Below, piece by piece: positions 1 to 12,897 of a stretch of DNA of 64,000 nucleotides. Positions within the stretch are counted from its first letter, which is position 1. Each line of letters opens with the position of its first letter. The position numbers and the translations under genes were made by a program. The notes under the pieces are model-generated. The model was not told where the DNA came from, did not search any database, and was given only the letters and a program-made list of their open reading frames with translations. The stretch is taken from the NCBI GenBank assembly GCA_013397795.1, contig VZTJ01004195.1, positions 1 through 64,000 on the forward strand. Direction: 5' to 3'. Source of the stretch: Orthonyx spaldingii. Its lineage: Eukaryota > Chordata > Aves > Passeriformes > Orthonychidae.

Positions 1-1262
1 CTCGGATGATATCATTGCAAAAACAATGCATTGCCTTGCAATAATGGTGTCTGGGAGAAATGCCTGAACACTGGCAGAAAGCAAATGTCACTTTAATCCC
101 TAGAAACTCTTTCTAGGCACATTGACAAGAACATCATGGGAAGCTGTTCATATGGCTTCATCAGGAGGAGCTCATGCCTGACCAGTTTGATAAACTTCTA
201 CATTGAAATGCCTGGCCCGGTGGGAGACTTGCCAGGCCCAGAGTGATGATCAGTTGGTCAAAGTCTAATTCGAGGACAGTATCAATTGGTAATCCCCGAG
301 GACAACATTGAGTCTGATCCTGTTTAATATTTTCATTAGTAATTCATTAGTAAATAAAATATCATGATGGGACAGAGTGTACCTTTGGCAAGTTTGCTGA
401 TGACATAAAACTGTGGGAGTAGTTGATGTACTAGAGGGTTGTGCTGCCATTCAGAGACTGTGCACTCACCCTGGAGAAACCTCTAGAAATGGGCTGTCAG
501 GAAGCTCATGAAGTTCAGTGAGGAGGAGTGTAAAACTGCACTTGAGGATGAATAACCACCAGACATCTGGTGGCTGCCCAGCTGGAAAATAGCTTTGCAG
601 AAACTGCTGTGGGAGCCCTGGTGGTACATGAGTCAGCAATGTGCAAGAAGGCAAGGGCTAGTGGTATCCTGGGCTACATAAAGAGGAGTCTTGCCAACAA
701 GCTGAGGAAAATGACCATTCACATCTCCTCAGCACTGGTGAGATCACATCTGTGTCCAGGTCTGGGCTTCCCACTACAGGTGATGAATTACATGCTAGAA
801 AAAGTCCAGTGAAGGGTCACTAAAATGATAAAGGACTGGAGCATCTCTCCTACGAGGAAAGCCTGGAAAAGAGAAGCCTCTGTGGGACCTTATCAATGTA
901 TATAGGTACCTGAAGAGAGGGTGCAAAGAATATGGAACCGGGCTGTCCTCAGTGGTGCCCAGTGACAGGACAAGACATAGTGGGCATAAATTGAAACACA
1001 CGAGGTACTTCTTGAAAATCAGGAAACACATTTTTGCTGTGACTGTTACCGAGCACTGGCACAGGTTTCCAGGGAGGTGGTAGTCCTCATTCTTGGAGAA
1101 TAAAAAACCCCAACCCAACCCAAACCAAAGAATAAAAACCAAAGCAAAACAAAAGCTTTCTGGATATAGTTCAGGACCATCTACTCCAGATGACGGCTCC
1201 TGAGCATGGAGTGTTAGACCAGGCAATGCCTAGAGGTCCTTTCCAACTTCAGCTGTTCTGTG
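1..1262 (+). mobile_element. CR1 LINE fragment, reverse transcriptase to 3' end (dead)
   Basis: Degenerate CR1 non-LTR retrotransposon, cut on the left by the window edge. Reading + strand, one sees in order the start of the reverse transcriptase domain, a palm segment with a PQG-like stretch near 295-310, an intact FADD catalytic box (codons 393-404), the region coding for the C-terminal helical part (about 560-1080) and the 3' untranslated end finishing near 1262 with the TTCTGTGA-type CR1 terminus. CR1 copies itself by target-primed reverse transcription. This copy has many stops and frameshifts, so it cannot make an enzyme. A block at about 1100-1155 rich in A and C (AACCC/AAACC units) interrupts the 3' region and looks like a secondary simple-repeat expansion. 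It faces the CR1 at 1749-2510 tail to tail. Confidence 0.85.
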
Positions 1263-1748
1263 ACCCGGAGACAGATAAAAACTGTTTTGCTTCATGTGGC
1301 TATTTCCAGCTGTAATGTTTCAGCACTACAGAAAGTTTGTTTGCATGGCCTGTGTACAGGTTCATTATGCCAGATTTATTGGAAGAGTGTTATCTGCTGT
1401 GTGGTCAACTCTGAGATTGGGAATGCAAACATGACTGAATATTTCTATAATGCAGTAATGTTCAGAAGAGAGAAAATGAAATAATATCTTAAGTCATAGG
1501 TGAATACTGCCTGACATTCATCATCATTTGAGGATATTGCAAGGTGCTTCAATAAACAGAGAAATTTGGTCTGTGCTAGAACTGCTTCACTCTATATCTC
1601 ATTGAACGAGTACAACTGTACTGTGTATCAGATGTTTGGATTAATAGATGTGAGTATTGTAAAGAAATTCAGCAGATGTTTGCAACGATGCCATTTTGCA
1701 CATTTGTGGGAAGTTTTCTCTGTTGCATATCCCTTGCTGCTCTATGGT
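1263..1748. other. Spacer between two convergent CR1 copies
   Basis: About 490 bases of AT-rich unique sequence. It separates a + strand CR1 3' end from a minus-strand CR1 3' end. Short open frames occur but none has codon bias, a family motif or a convincing splice context. Confidence 0.5.
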
Positions 1749-2510
1749 GAGAATCACAGAATTGTTAGGGTTGGAAGGGATGTGGAGTTCATCCTGTCCA
1801 ATCCCCCTGCCAAGCCAACATTCAGCTAGAGCAGGTGACACAGGAACACTTCCAAGCGTATTTTGAATGTGTTCAGAGAGGGAGAGTCCATGACCTTCCT
1901 GTGCAGCCTGTTCCAGTACTCTGCCACCCTCAATGTAAAGAAGCTCTTCCTCATGTTGATGTAGACCTTCCTATATATTTAGTTTGTGGCCATGGATCCT
2001 CATCCTGTTGCTGGGCATCACTGAAAAGGGTCTGGCATCAGTCTCTTGGCACCTGCCTTTGAGATACTTATATGTGCTAATGAGGTCCCCTCTCAGTCTT
2101 CTCTTCTCCAGACTAAACAAGCCCAACTTGTGCAGTCTTTCCTCATAAGAGAAGTGCTCCAGACCCCAAATTGTCTTTGTGGCCCTCCACTGGACCCTCT
2201 CCAGTAGTTCCATGTCTCTCTTGTGCTGAGGAGCCCAGAACTAAACCTAGCACTCTGGATGTGGCCTCACCAGGGCCTAGTAGAGGGACAGCATCATCAC
2301 CCTTAACCTTCTGGCTACACTCTTCCCCATGCACCCCAGGATACCACTGACCCTCCTGACCACAAGGGGACTGATGGCTTATGAACAACTTGTGATCCAC
2401 TGAGAGTCCTAGGTCCTTCTCCACAGAAATGCTCTGTAGGAGGTCAGGTCCTGGTCTATACTGACACTTGGGGTTGCTCCTCTCAAGGTGCCGGAGGAAT
2501 TGCCCTTAAA
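1749..2510 (-). mobile_element. CR1 LINE fragment, 3' half, minus strand
   Basis: Minus-strand CR1 with its 3' end at the left (AATCACAGAATT-type terminus near 1752) and its 5' truncation near 2510, the usual shape of a LINE insertion. On the minus strand at 1971-2213 there is an open stretch of 80 codons that matches the C-terminal part of the CR1 reverse transcriptase polyprotein: a LLERVQ block, then a YEERL block, then LEKRRLRGDL. This is better conserved than most of the window and suggests a younger copy than the one at 1-1262. The rest, including 2214-2510, is frameshifted. It is not functional because the catalytic palm is absent. Confidence 0.9.
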
Positions 2511-5500
2511 GAAGACCTGTGTAGCCTATCAGTAGGATTTCCTGTTAAAAGTATGATCTCTGGACTACCTCTCATTTGCTCTATTAACCTAGAATTGTGG
2601 AAATGGTGCAGTAAATGTCCTGTGTTTTACAGTACTTCCTTCTTTGTCTTTAGTACTACAAGTCTTTACAGTAGACACTTGTTCACTAAGTAAATAATTG
2701 GGTTAGTGTGCTTGGCTGTATACAGTTTTGTTTGAGGTGTTTTGATTTTGATGCTGAAAAAAATAAAAGTGAGGGAAAAGCAGCTACTTTTCTGTGCTTA
2801 AAATCAAATCAGGAATATGAGTAGCTCTGAGAAGCTCAGGTCAATAAGTAAAATAGTTTTAAATATAGAATACCAAGTGAAGGTGAGAACAGTTTCAGAT
2901 GAAATCACTGAGGTCACCAGTAAGATATCTTGGTCAGAGTTTGACAGCCATTTATTTTTGTAGTGTTATGTCAGCATAATTTGTTTTTCATATTGCTTTT
3001 AGCCCCCTCAGGGAACTAATGTGGATTAAGTTTTTTGAGTGTTACTTTTAATTCAGGTAAATCTTCAGTCTGTTTGACTGTATCTACTATCACAAAGGGG
3101 TTTAGTAAAGCATTTCCTCTGAAATAACACCAAAGTACATCTTTGCCTCGTTAGCAACCAGGTTGTGAAGAAGTTGTAGGTTATCCAGTCATTGGCTTCT
3201 GACATTTTCTGATCTATTTAAAATCAATGTCGTAGGTACACATGGGAAGTGCCAATGTGAACTATCAGAATAACAATTGGAATTGGCACCTCTGTAATAT
3301 TGGAATAGGAACGAACTCTGGAAAACAAAATGTCAGCCATGTTTGTGATACTTAAGTACTGCATTTTACATGCAATGTTCTGGGCATTGTAGTCCATTCT
3401 TTCTCCTCTGTACAGTTACTAATTTCAAGAGCTTTCATATCTGGCTGATGGATTCAATTTCCTTCCTCAAAAGCTCTCAATGAATTTTGTATGATCTATT
3501 TCTACCTTTTATTTGAAAACTATACAGACATAAAAACATGAGAAACAGAGAAAACCTAAGGCAAACTAACCACTGACTGAGAATTCACTGATCAGTCCAA
3601 TCCTTGTTTTGGAGGGAGATAAAAATTTCTGGACCAGTTTTCCATTGGAATTTTTAATTTAACCAAACCATATACATTATATAAGGGGGAAAGCGGTGAA
3701 TGTTATTGTATTCTCAGCATTTTAAAAAATAAATTTAAGGTTTTAATTTTTTATACAGCACCAAGGGTCAGCTGATTGGAAGGAAACACTGATGTGTATG
3801 CACTCTGAAATATGGTTCAATGTGTTACTGCAATCCAAAGTGCAAGGGTTAGATTTTTTAAGGCCTTCCAGTTTTTTGACATTTTTCTCATATTTAATTT
3901 TTTAAATTTCTAGGAGGCAATATAAGGTATTTTCAGGATAAATGGTGTGAATGGAGGGGAAAGCTTGAGACTTTGGGAAAGGCAATGTCTGAAAAAGGTT
4001 ACAAAACAGATGAGTTTCTCCTGGTGTTTCTGAATTAAATGAGTAGTCTTCTATTGTCTAAGAGATGTGATTGTATACTTGAGAGTTTTGGAAAGGTTTT
4101 AATTTCTATTACTACATGGATCTGAAGTTTCAAAGCTTTTGTTTTGTGGTCAGCTGTTGTTTTAGGTGGCTGTAAATACTAGAGAGAGAATTGCTGCATG
4201 GCACATGAGGCAGGAGTCTTGGAAAGCATATGAAATATGCATCTTCAGTCAGGAATACCTTTTCATTTTAAAATGTATTGTGGCTTCTATCCATTCTGTG
4301 TAAATGTTGCAATATATAAACAGGTCTGTTCTTCCAAGTCTGAAGGGTTTTCAGACTGTACTGAATACTTCCAGAAGCTTTTTAATTTCAAATGTAGTGG
4401 AATTTGTGTGTAAGTTATGCACTTCTTCCTCCCTATAATTGCTCTAGCTATGTTGTCAAATTACTATTTAGAAATTGATTTTCTCTGGCTTCATGTCTTA
4501 AGTAGGTCTCTTGAAATGTGAGCACAATTTTTGTCTGAACTACAAATAGAGGCAGTTTTATTGGAAACTAAACCCACAATAACAGAATAAAATCAACAGA
4601 TTAATGAAGGCTAGGTTAGTACTGTATATTTTGAAATTGTGGTCACTATTACAGTCAAGCTTAGTTCTTATCAAGCACCTTTATCAGGTATGATTGTTCC
4701 TTATTTTACCTTTTCAGCATGTCTCACCCTACATTTCATCCTTAGTATTTTATTACTTATGTATTATGTAACTTTGAAATGCATTTTTATTTAAGAACCT
4801 ATCTTTTGTCTTCATTCTGACCAAAAGGAGCATTCTGGAAGCCTGTGTCCAGATACAGCAACAACTGTGTCCAAAAACAATGTACAGTCAGCTAATTAGA
4901 ATTCAGCTTTATCTGTCTATTCCTGCAGGTAAAATTTCAACATCTGTTGGCAAAAAGCAAGGACTAGCTAGCTAGCAGAAATGCTGTAATGTAAACACAG
5001 CAGAGGCTCTAGGACCTTTTTTTATTTTTGAGAGGGATGGTAAACAAGGTGTAGCATTTCATGGTCAGAGAGGTTGCCTCCTTCATGTAAAAAAGACTAT
5101 CTGCCACCTGCTCTAGTCCAGGTAGCTCTACATTCAGCATGAAAGGTTTTTATTAACTTATCATTTGTCAGGTCTATATAAAAAAATTATGCCTCCAAAC
5201 TTGTATGAACTTGGCTTTCTGAAGTTTCAGGAAGATTTTTAGCCCAGAACACTTACCTGTTCCTCATTTGGGTCACTTCAAAATACAAATCAGCCAACTT
5301 TTTAAGAAGTACTACACTGTGGGAAGCAGGAAGATAATTTTTTATGAATATCTGTGGTCCTTTGCTTGTGGGAAAGAAATTTTCATTTTCATCTTAAAGA
5401 CACTGTACTTGTACATAGAAAGCATAGCGACTACACCTGTTGGTAGAAATTTCCATAGCTTAGTATAGTTTTTTTGTCTTTCATAATGTGAGTAGGAAAT

Positions 5501-8500
5501 TTACTACTGTAGCCATATCACACATACAGATGCAGAGTGAGGAGTCTAAAGATAAGCACAGAACTATTTCCAACTCAGCCAGATGCAAACTGGTCTTAGT
5601 TTGTAAGGGACATGGGGGCTGTCTGTAAGGGCAGATAGTGAGACAAGTGGTGTATCTGGATGATTTTTGTGGTGACAAGGAAGCTACCTACTCATGTCTT
5701 CTGTCTGACAGCAGAGTGCTGAGGAAATGGCAGCTAAAGGCAGGGGAGACTTGCCTTCTGGCCTGGTTGAGTTTCTTAATGTGACATATTTTTGGCACCA
5801 CGAGTGGTATGAACAAAGAAGAGGTTTAAGAAGCTGGAGCTGACAGATGCTGTTATGTATGGGGGACAGGTAGCAGCCTCCAGCCCCTTCTCCCCACTCT
5901 TTATACCTTGATCTTACTCCAAACCCTGGGTGAGTCTGGCTGACTGTTCTCAGCCAAATTCCCACGTTCACAAAGCACAGCTCCCACCCATCTAGTAATC
6001 TTAAATTCTCTTATTTCACCCTGCTTATTGTGGTTCTGAAAAATAGTAGTAGTAATCACTGATAGTAGGGCAAGCTGGGGAGAGCACCTTGGTTCATTGA
6101 CATTTCATATACTTTCCTTGCCTGGTTGTAGAAAAGATGCATGCCCAGGACTGGTGTGCAATTGCTGAAAGTGGCTTGTACAGCACAAATTCTACATGTA
6201 TCGCTGGTTTGTCTATCATTAGGATTGGTGTTATGGCCTAGAGGCACAAATATATGTGTTACACATTTCTGTTATTCTTATTTCACAACTACTTTAGAGA
6301 GACTTTGATCAAATTATTAAGAATCACATTTAGTAAGTACACTTTAGAATATGAAGATTTCCTTCCCCAGTTTTAGTGTTACTGAAGATTGCTGTAATAT
6401 CTAACACTTTCGTTTAAAGCCTTGTCATACTTTAGATGTAGAAAGGCTTATTAGAAGGGGAGCTATCCAGCATTCGAGTGATTGATTCCATATAATTCAT
6501 GCCTTGGAAATCAGTGGCATTTTGCCAAGGGAAAAATGTTCCCATGATCTGCTTTGACTTTTGAAGTCATAGTAGAAATTTTCAGGAAATTACACACACT
6601 CATATACATTAATTTCTTTTGCAGTACCTTGCCTTAGGCTAGACACTTGTCTGCATTTTAGCATCTGTCCAGATCACTTTAGTTAAAGAAAATAGCATGA
6701 ATTTTATGTCCACATAATTTTTCTTTTTAATCAGGTGTTTGAATAGAACTGTTGAAGGGAGAAGACTACATCAGTGAGTGCACTGTAGCAATGAAATTGA
6801 TTGAAAGGGATTATTTGGCATCATAAACAAGTTTAAGGTATCTAGATGAAACTTCTAGCACTGTGAAAAAGACTGTCAAATGCACTGTAGGTCTTTACTT
6901 CCAGAATCTTTATATAAAATGACAAAATTAAGAAGTAAGTGTGAATTCATAGGATCATTATATTGCATGCAACTTTTGGAATAGTTCTGGAGCTGCACAA
7001 ATGTTTCACTTTGTCTCTAGCTTGCATATTTCCTACAACTGTCTCCTTCAATTCTATGGGGCAATGTCTTTAGATTCATAAGGTATAAATATCCTGTGAA
7101 TTCTATGTACTTCTTGGGCTCGTAGTGACTGTAACTCATAATGTAAGTACCCTGTGACTGATTTCTAGCCAAATTATCTCACAGACCCTGCTGTCCCATA
7201 AAAGGGTGTGCTCTGTGTTTTCTCACTTCTGTGGAGTGTCTCACTCCACTGAAGCCAATTTCCATTAAAATACTTGAAGGACGATTCTTAGTATCTTCTG
7301 TGAGGTTTCTGAAACATGCTGATTCATCTTGAAAGTTGAGGTTTGGTTTCAGAAATGTGAACAATCCCCTAATCTCTCTCCCTTCCACTCCAATTAGATG
7401 GAGAGATCTGCAGAAGTTATCATGTAATAGGAAAAAGACAAAGGAGTACAGTGTGATTATTACCACAGCTTTCACATCATATAGGATGTAGCCTGACTAA
7501 TGCCATGGATATATAAATTTCACAAGGTTATTTTATTGTTTTTCTTAACAATTAAAAAAAAAATTGTTTTCTTTGTTTCAGCCATGTCTTTTAGACCAGA
7601 TCTCTTTTCTTTCTTTTTCCTCTCCTAAGTTTACAGATATCTTCAGAGTATTTTTAGCTGTTTTAGAAAACTACAATTTTCTTGCCATTTTTGATGTTGA
7701 AAATGGACTTACTTCTCATGAAAAAAATTATAATTTGATATTACTAATATATTCGGTGAAAAATGCCGAAGATATTAAAAGAAAGCAGCCCTAAAATTTA
7801 AATTGATATTGATGAATAGACAGTAGCAGAACAAATGCTCTATTTATCTGAAGTCAGCAGTTGTTGTTTTCTTCTTTAACTGGCTATTAGAAGTATTTTC
7901 ATTTTCATATTTTTTTGTAAACCAGCATAGGTGTTAATGCCACATGCAAGTGATTTTTGTATTTAACAAAAATCACTGTAAGATGTCATACCAAACTTAT
8001 AATTCATTAAGAGAATGTGCTGATGAAGTTTGTACTTGGTTCACCACATTTTTCAATGTATTTCCTGACTTGAATGCCTGATTTTAACTGAGTGTTAAAT
8101 AAGTTGGCTACTCATTATTATAAAATTGTCCATCTTTATAGTTTTATATTTCAAAATTATCTTATGCTAACCTATCAGTATGATTATTTTTAATAACATT
8201 TGTTGTTCTTGTTGGAAGACTCGTATGTCTTATTGCAAAAATTTCTCTATCAACCTGCCTTATGATAGATATAACTTTTTTAAAAATCTATGAATGCATG
8301 TTTTCCCAGCCAAGCAGAATGTGATATATCATAACATCCCTTCTCTTTTCCCAATTTCATGTTATCAGTGCTCTCAAATGCTGTTGTCAAGCCTCGTATT
8401 CTGAGAATTAGAAACTTCCTTCTCCATTTTAATTTTTGTTCAGTCAGTATTTGTTTTGATCTGTACCATGGTTGCCCTTTAATAGATTTTTTGCCTGTCC

Positions 8501-9282
8501 TTATACATGATTCTCTAATGCATACCATCAACAACAGTGTTCATTCTTAAACAATTCTCATCTACTCTGTAAGATCTGCAGTTCTCTCTCCATAGTATTT
8601 GCATTGATTCTAGGATCTTTACTCTGTCTGATTCTTTTGAACAATGGCCATCACCTGCTTTCAAAATTTTTTTGTTTCTGTTTTATTTTATGTTGGTGAA
8701 TAAAGTGTCATGCTGAACTACCTATGTATTTCAGCACTGCTGTGTGGAGTAATAGAGATTTGCCGCATGCTCAAACATGTACAAAAAATGTCCTGGTTTT
8801 CTATGGATACCCACACTGGTGATTTATCATCATGTTATTGCTTACTGATGAACCTTGATTCTTCTCATCATGTTAGAAATGATCAAAGGGAAGTCACATG
8901 ATTCATATTTTAACCAATTTCTTACTGCACAGAACTTTTACAGGTCTCCATATTCTGATTTCAGCTTTCCAAAAGTATTTAATTCATTTATTTGCAATGA
9001 AGCAAAATGAATGTGCTTCATTTTGAAGGAGCTCTTTTTGCATCAGGAAAGCTTTTATGTAAAAGCCCATGGGATTCTATTGCAATGTCTCTTAAAATAT
9101 TCTTCATATTTACTATGTTGCCATCACGAAATATTTCACCTGAAAACCTGATGATATTTTTGAAAATTTTGAATTAGCTTCAAAGGTAAATTCTTGTGCT
9201 TCTTTATAAGATTGTGAAGGGATATCTATGCGGATATCTTTAAATATTTCTCAGACCTTAAACATATGCCTTCTCCTACCCT
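2511..9282. other. Unique AT-rich DNA, no gene seen
   Basis: Nearly 6.8 kb of AT-rich sequence typical of an avian intron or intergenic region. Open frames here (for example minus strand 5684-5971 and 7179-7475) are short, lack recognisable motifs and show no paired splice signals that I trust. A perfect 12-bp inverted repeat sits at 7949-7977. I see no repeat family I can name. Confidence 0.5.
7949..7977. repeat. Perfect 12-bp hairpin
   Basis: Arms 7949-7960 (AGTGATTTTTGT) and 7966-7977 (its exact reverse complement) are separated by a 5-base loop ATTTA. It has no adjoining T-run or gene, so no terminator or RNA-gene role can be claimed. Confidence 0.6.
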
Positions 9283-9568
9283 CAGAATAGTGACCAGTGA
9301 CAGAACTCAAGGAAACTGCATGAAGCTGAGTCAGAAGAGGTTTAGACTGGATATCAGGAGAAGGTTTGTCACTCAGAAGGTGTTTGGGCACTGGAACAGG
9401 CTCCCCAGGGAAGTGGTCACAGCACCAAAGCTGACAGAGTTCAAGAAGTGTTTAGACAATGCTCTTAGGCACATGGTGTGATTCTTGTGGTGTCCTGTGC
9501 AGGGCCAGGACTTTTGCTCAATGATCCTGATGGGTCCCTTGCAACTCAGCATGTTTTATGGTTCTATG
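9283..9568 (+). mobile_element. CR1 LINE 3' end, short 5'-truncated copy
   Basis: Typical short CR1 insertion. From about 9288 the + strand codes for the last part of the CR1 polyprotein: a serine-aspartate-arginine block, a QKRFRLDIR-like block and a HWNRLPREVV-like block, running open to 9481. It then enters the 3' untranslated region and ends with a TGGTTCTATGA terminus near 9568. The open frame 9266-9481 (71 codons) is simply this CR1 tail and should not be annotated as a gene. No catalytic domain is present. Confidence 0.85.
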
Positions 9569-9849
9569 AAAAGGAAAGGTCTTATAACTCTGTGTAAGAA
9601 TCTTAATTTTGCGTGTGATCAAAGACACACATAGTTGTTTCATTTGTCTCATTGAATTATCCCTGCATTTTTAAAATGTTCAAGCACACTTTTCCACAGG
9701 GAAATATGTAGGGGAAGAAAGGTAAAAAAAAAAAAATCAAGATTTTCCAGTGAATATGTTGATCAGAGAAGGTAAGCAGTACAGAGGAAATATTAAAGTA
9801 AATGGATAGTGCAATAAATCATGTAAAGTCATAGAGTGAGTCTAGTGGG

Positions 9850-10388
9850 TTGCCCCAGCAAACATCCACCCAGGTTTTCACTCACATTTGCAGAATGTGG
9901 GCAAAATAGAAAGAAGGTGAGAAGACTCACAGATAGAAGCAATGACATTTTAATAAGAAAAGTAAAAGTTGCATGGAAAGGAAAATGAGGAGTGTCTGCC
10001 ACTCCCCAGCAGATGCTGCTCCCTGGGAAGCAGGGCTAAAACATAATGGTTGCTTGGGAAAACAAATACAGAACCATGAAGACCTCTCCTTCCTTCTCTC
10101 CCTGAACTTTCATTGCTGAACAGGGTATCATATGGTATGAGATAATGCATTGGTCAGATCTGGTCAGCTCTTTTGGCTATGTGCTCTCCCGGCCTCTTTT
10201 CCACTCAGTCTGCTCACAGGGGGAGAAGGGAGAAGAAAGAAAGCCTTCATGATGTGCAAGCATGCACTGTTCAGCAATAGCCAAAACACAGATGTGCTAC
10301 CAGCAGTGTTCTAGCCATGAATGCAGAGCACAGCACCCAAAGGGCTGCTTTGTAGAAAGTCAATTTCATCCTGGCCAAATTCAGTACA
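9850..10388 (-). mobile_element. ERVL-type LTR, minus orientation, probably solitary
   Basis: Resembles the ERVL-family LTRs found throughout bird genomes, read on the minus strand. Its 5' edge is clear at 10388 (minus strand begins TGTACTG); the 3' edge near 9850 is approximate. In order on the + strand one sees the block rich in A and T near 9950-9975, a GC-rich central part with a CATATGGTATGA motif near 10125-10140, and the block with CAATAGCCAAAACACA near 10270-10295, the same arrangement as the LTR at 30050-30637. No internal retroviral sequence adjoins it, so it is probably a solo LTR left by recombination. Assignment is by recognition of the pattern, not by alignment. Confidence 0.65.
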
Positions 10389-10487
10389 ATGATAAATACA
10401 AATACCATTTAGAAACATCAATTTTACAAACTCTCTATGTTTCAGAGTGAATTTGATTAGTCAGTTGATTTTTTTTCTTTTTGAACA

Positions 10488-10698
10488 GAAAAATAAAAAG
10501 CACATGCAGTGAAGCTTTCCACTGCTCAGAAATTAATCAGTTTTTTACAGAAATGCATGTTGGGACACAAGAATCAGGTGTTTTGTTAAGATCAGTATCA
10601 TTATTTTGCTGGGATTTGTCACCAAAAAGGAAATGGAAATTTTTCTTTGAAGATGCAATAATGAAAGGCAACTTGTCCTATTCTAGCCACCACTGAAA
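10488..10698 (+). pseudogene. Coding-like stretch after a strong splice acceptor
   Basis: A long pyrimidine tract ends in AACAG with the AG at 10486-10487, an excellent 3' splice site. The sequence after it stays open for about 70 codons and ends at TGA 10697-10699. The encoded peptide includes cysteine-histidine and KRKWK stretches, but I recognise no family. No good 5' splice site follows. It may be a real terminal exon, a decayed exon belonging with the other coding-like pieces at 13585-20322, or chance. The pyrimidine tract is the main reason for listing it. Confidence 0.2.
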
Positions 10699-10699
10699 T

Positions 10700-12484
10700 G
10701 TTTTGTGTACACTGGAGATCCACAAGTCATCCCTAACATATATATGTGCACTGCACTTGTGAAACTACCTCCAGATCTCTACCTTACTTGACACTGTGGT
10801 GTTTAATGTAGCTTGCCTTACCTTTGTCAGTACGTGGGCTACTATTTATTTTATGGACCTTAACAAACATTATCAATTACTGAAGTAAGGCCTCCAAATT
10901 CATATTTAACATTATTCTTTCATTAGCCAATGCATTGCAGGTGCCAAATGTGTTTAGAGGATTTTAGCTAGATAAAATTGTCTTGTTTTTGGTATTTATT
11001 GTTCATATAGCCAGGCCTGTTTTGAACCAATTGCTGCACAAAAGCATATTTAGGACTAGCCTGCTCTACTTACTAGACTGCTTTCTGGAACAAGTGTCCT
11101 GCTGACAATACGAGATACTTGCAACCTGGCTCCTTCTTCAAATAGATCCAATTATGTACAAACAGTAAGTACAGGAGAATATTTGTAGATGGAAAACTGA
11201 GAGATATTGTGTGAGGCTTCAAACACTGATTCTGTAGATATCTCTGCTTGATTGTTAGAAAAGAAACATTCTGTCTCCGGTGACTGCATTAATACCTTTA
11301 AGTGCTTTTAATAGTTTGTTCTTAATTCTGATCCTTTATTGCTAAATTGTGGGTTCCTAATTCACCTTATAATACCACCTGTTTCAGTAATGGAAGCTTG
11401 TTTAAGCACAGCAAACCCCAATCACACATCTTGCTTGTCTTTAAAAATTTAGCCAGGAAGAGTCACCAGGAAGTAAAAATTAACTTGCCCTTTTAATTAA
11501 AAAGCTTACAAGGTGGGATTTAAAATCCCATTTTTCGTGTTAATTTCCAGAACTTTCACTCTTTGCCATATGTTACTGTCAAGGTCTTGATTGCTATTAT
11601 TCTTCTCCTTCCTTTTGTGAAGCGGTCTGGTACTGCCACTGATGCTCTGTACTTACTAAGGAGATGGGCAAAATCTAGAGCAATATGAAGAGCAAGAAAA
11701 GAAAAATATTTACAGCTTTTAATTAGCATAGAAACTAAGTCATGTTTTTATGCTGCCATTGTTAGTGAGAATATCAGAAATAGTGTGTCCAGCAGGACTA
11801 GGAAGGGATCTTTTCCCTGTACTTGGCACTGGTGTACCTTGATTCCTGTATTCAGTTTTTGACTCCTCACCACGAGAAAGACATTGAAGTGCTGGAACAA
11901 GTTTGGAGAATGTCAGCAAAGTGAGGGAAGGGTAGGGAGCACAAGTTCTGTGAATGTAGCTGAAAAACAGCAAAAAACCAAACTCTCTAAGATTACAATT
12001 TTTGTATTTGGGAACAGGGCATTCTTCATTGTGACACCAGTTATATGGGGGATAGCTCCATCAGTTGTACATGCTGAGAAAAAGCTCCTGTTTACGTCCC
12101 ATATTTTACATACTCATAGGTTTCCCCAGAAGAAACATATATGTGATAATAATTTCCCCAAAGGATTAACATATGTTCCCTTCCATCAGCACATAGGTTC
12201 TTCTGTCCTGGGGGTGTTGTTGATGATCTCTAGTGGTCAGCTACCCCACAGTCATGTCTGACAACATGATGAACTGGTGGTTTTTTTTCCAAATTAGGAG
12301 AGAAGTTAACATATCTGGTCTAGTTTATTATCTTGTGAGACCTTAGATCAATGAAGGTAGTTTCTTATTCTTTTCCTTGTTTAATGTTTATCATATCTTT
12401 TGATTGTGCAGTTCCGTAGCCTAATGATTTTGCAACATCATCATTGTATTAGCCCATTGCAGCAATTCTTCACCTGGCAGCATT
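10700..12484. other. Unique AT-rich DNA, no gene seen
   Basis: No recognisable gene or repeat. The longest open frame (11884-12261, 125 codons, +) has no motif, no splice context and ordinary composition, and I judge it to be chance. Confidence 0.45.
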
Positions 12485-12897
12485 GCGAGCAGCTTAAGGA
12501 TCTGGGACTGTTGAGCCTGGAGACGAGATGGGTCAAGGAGGACCTTACCACTGTCTACAGCTACTTGAAATGAGGTTGTAGCCAGCTGGGGGTCGGCCTC
12601 TTCTCCCAAGTAATAAGTAACACAGTGAGAAGAAACAGCCTCAAATTACACCAGAGGAAGTTTAGGTTTGATATTAGTACACATTTCTTCACCGAAAGGG
12701 TGTTCAAACATTGGAACAGGATGTCCAAGGTACTGGTGGAATCACCATCTCATTGGTAGTGTTCAAAAGGCATGTGGGTGTGGTAGTTGGGGACATGGTT
12801 TAGTGATGACCACAGAAGGGTTAGTTAAACAGTTGAACTTGATCATCTTGGAGGTCTTTTCCAACCTTAACCTTAACAATTCCATGATTTCATGAAT
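12485..12897 (+). mobile_element. CR1 LINE 3' end, 5'-truncated copy
   Basis: Starts near 12485 within the region coding for the LGLLSLE-type block of the CR1 C-terminus, passes through the block for arginine-phenylalanine repeats near 12650-12690 and the block for the WNR-like motif near 12710, and ends in a CR1 3' untranslated region with a CATGATTTCATGA terminus near 12895. Several indels and stops break the frame (for example a TGA within the tyrosine-leucine-lysine block near 12571). It differs from the copy at 9283 in its 3' region, so at least two CR1 subfamilies are present. Confidence 0.85.

Noticed and set aside
795..1226. 143-codon minus-strand open frame
   Set aside because: Lies antisense inside the CR1 copy at 1-1262 and crosses its A/C-rich insertion; a shadow of the repeat.
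11884..12261. 125-codon + strand open frame
   Set aside because: No motif, no paired splice sites and composition like the flanking DNA; expected by chance in 64 kb on six frames.
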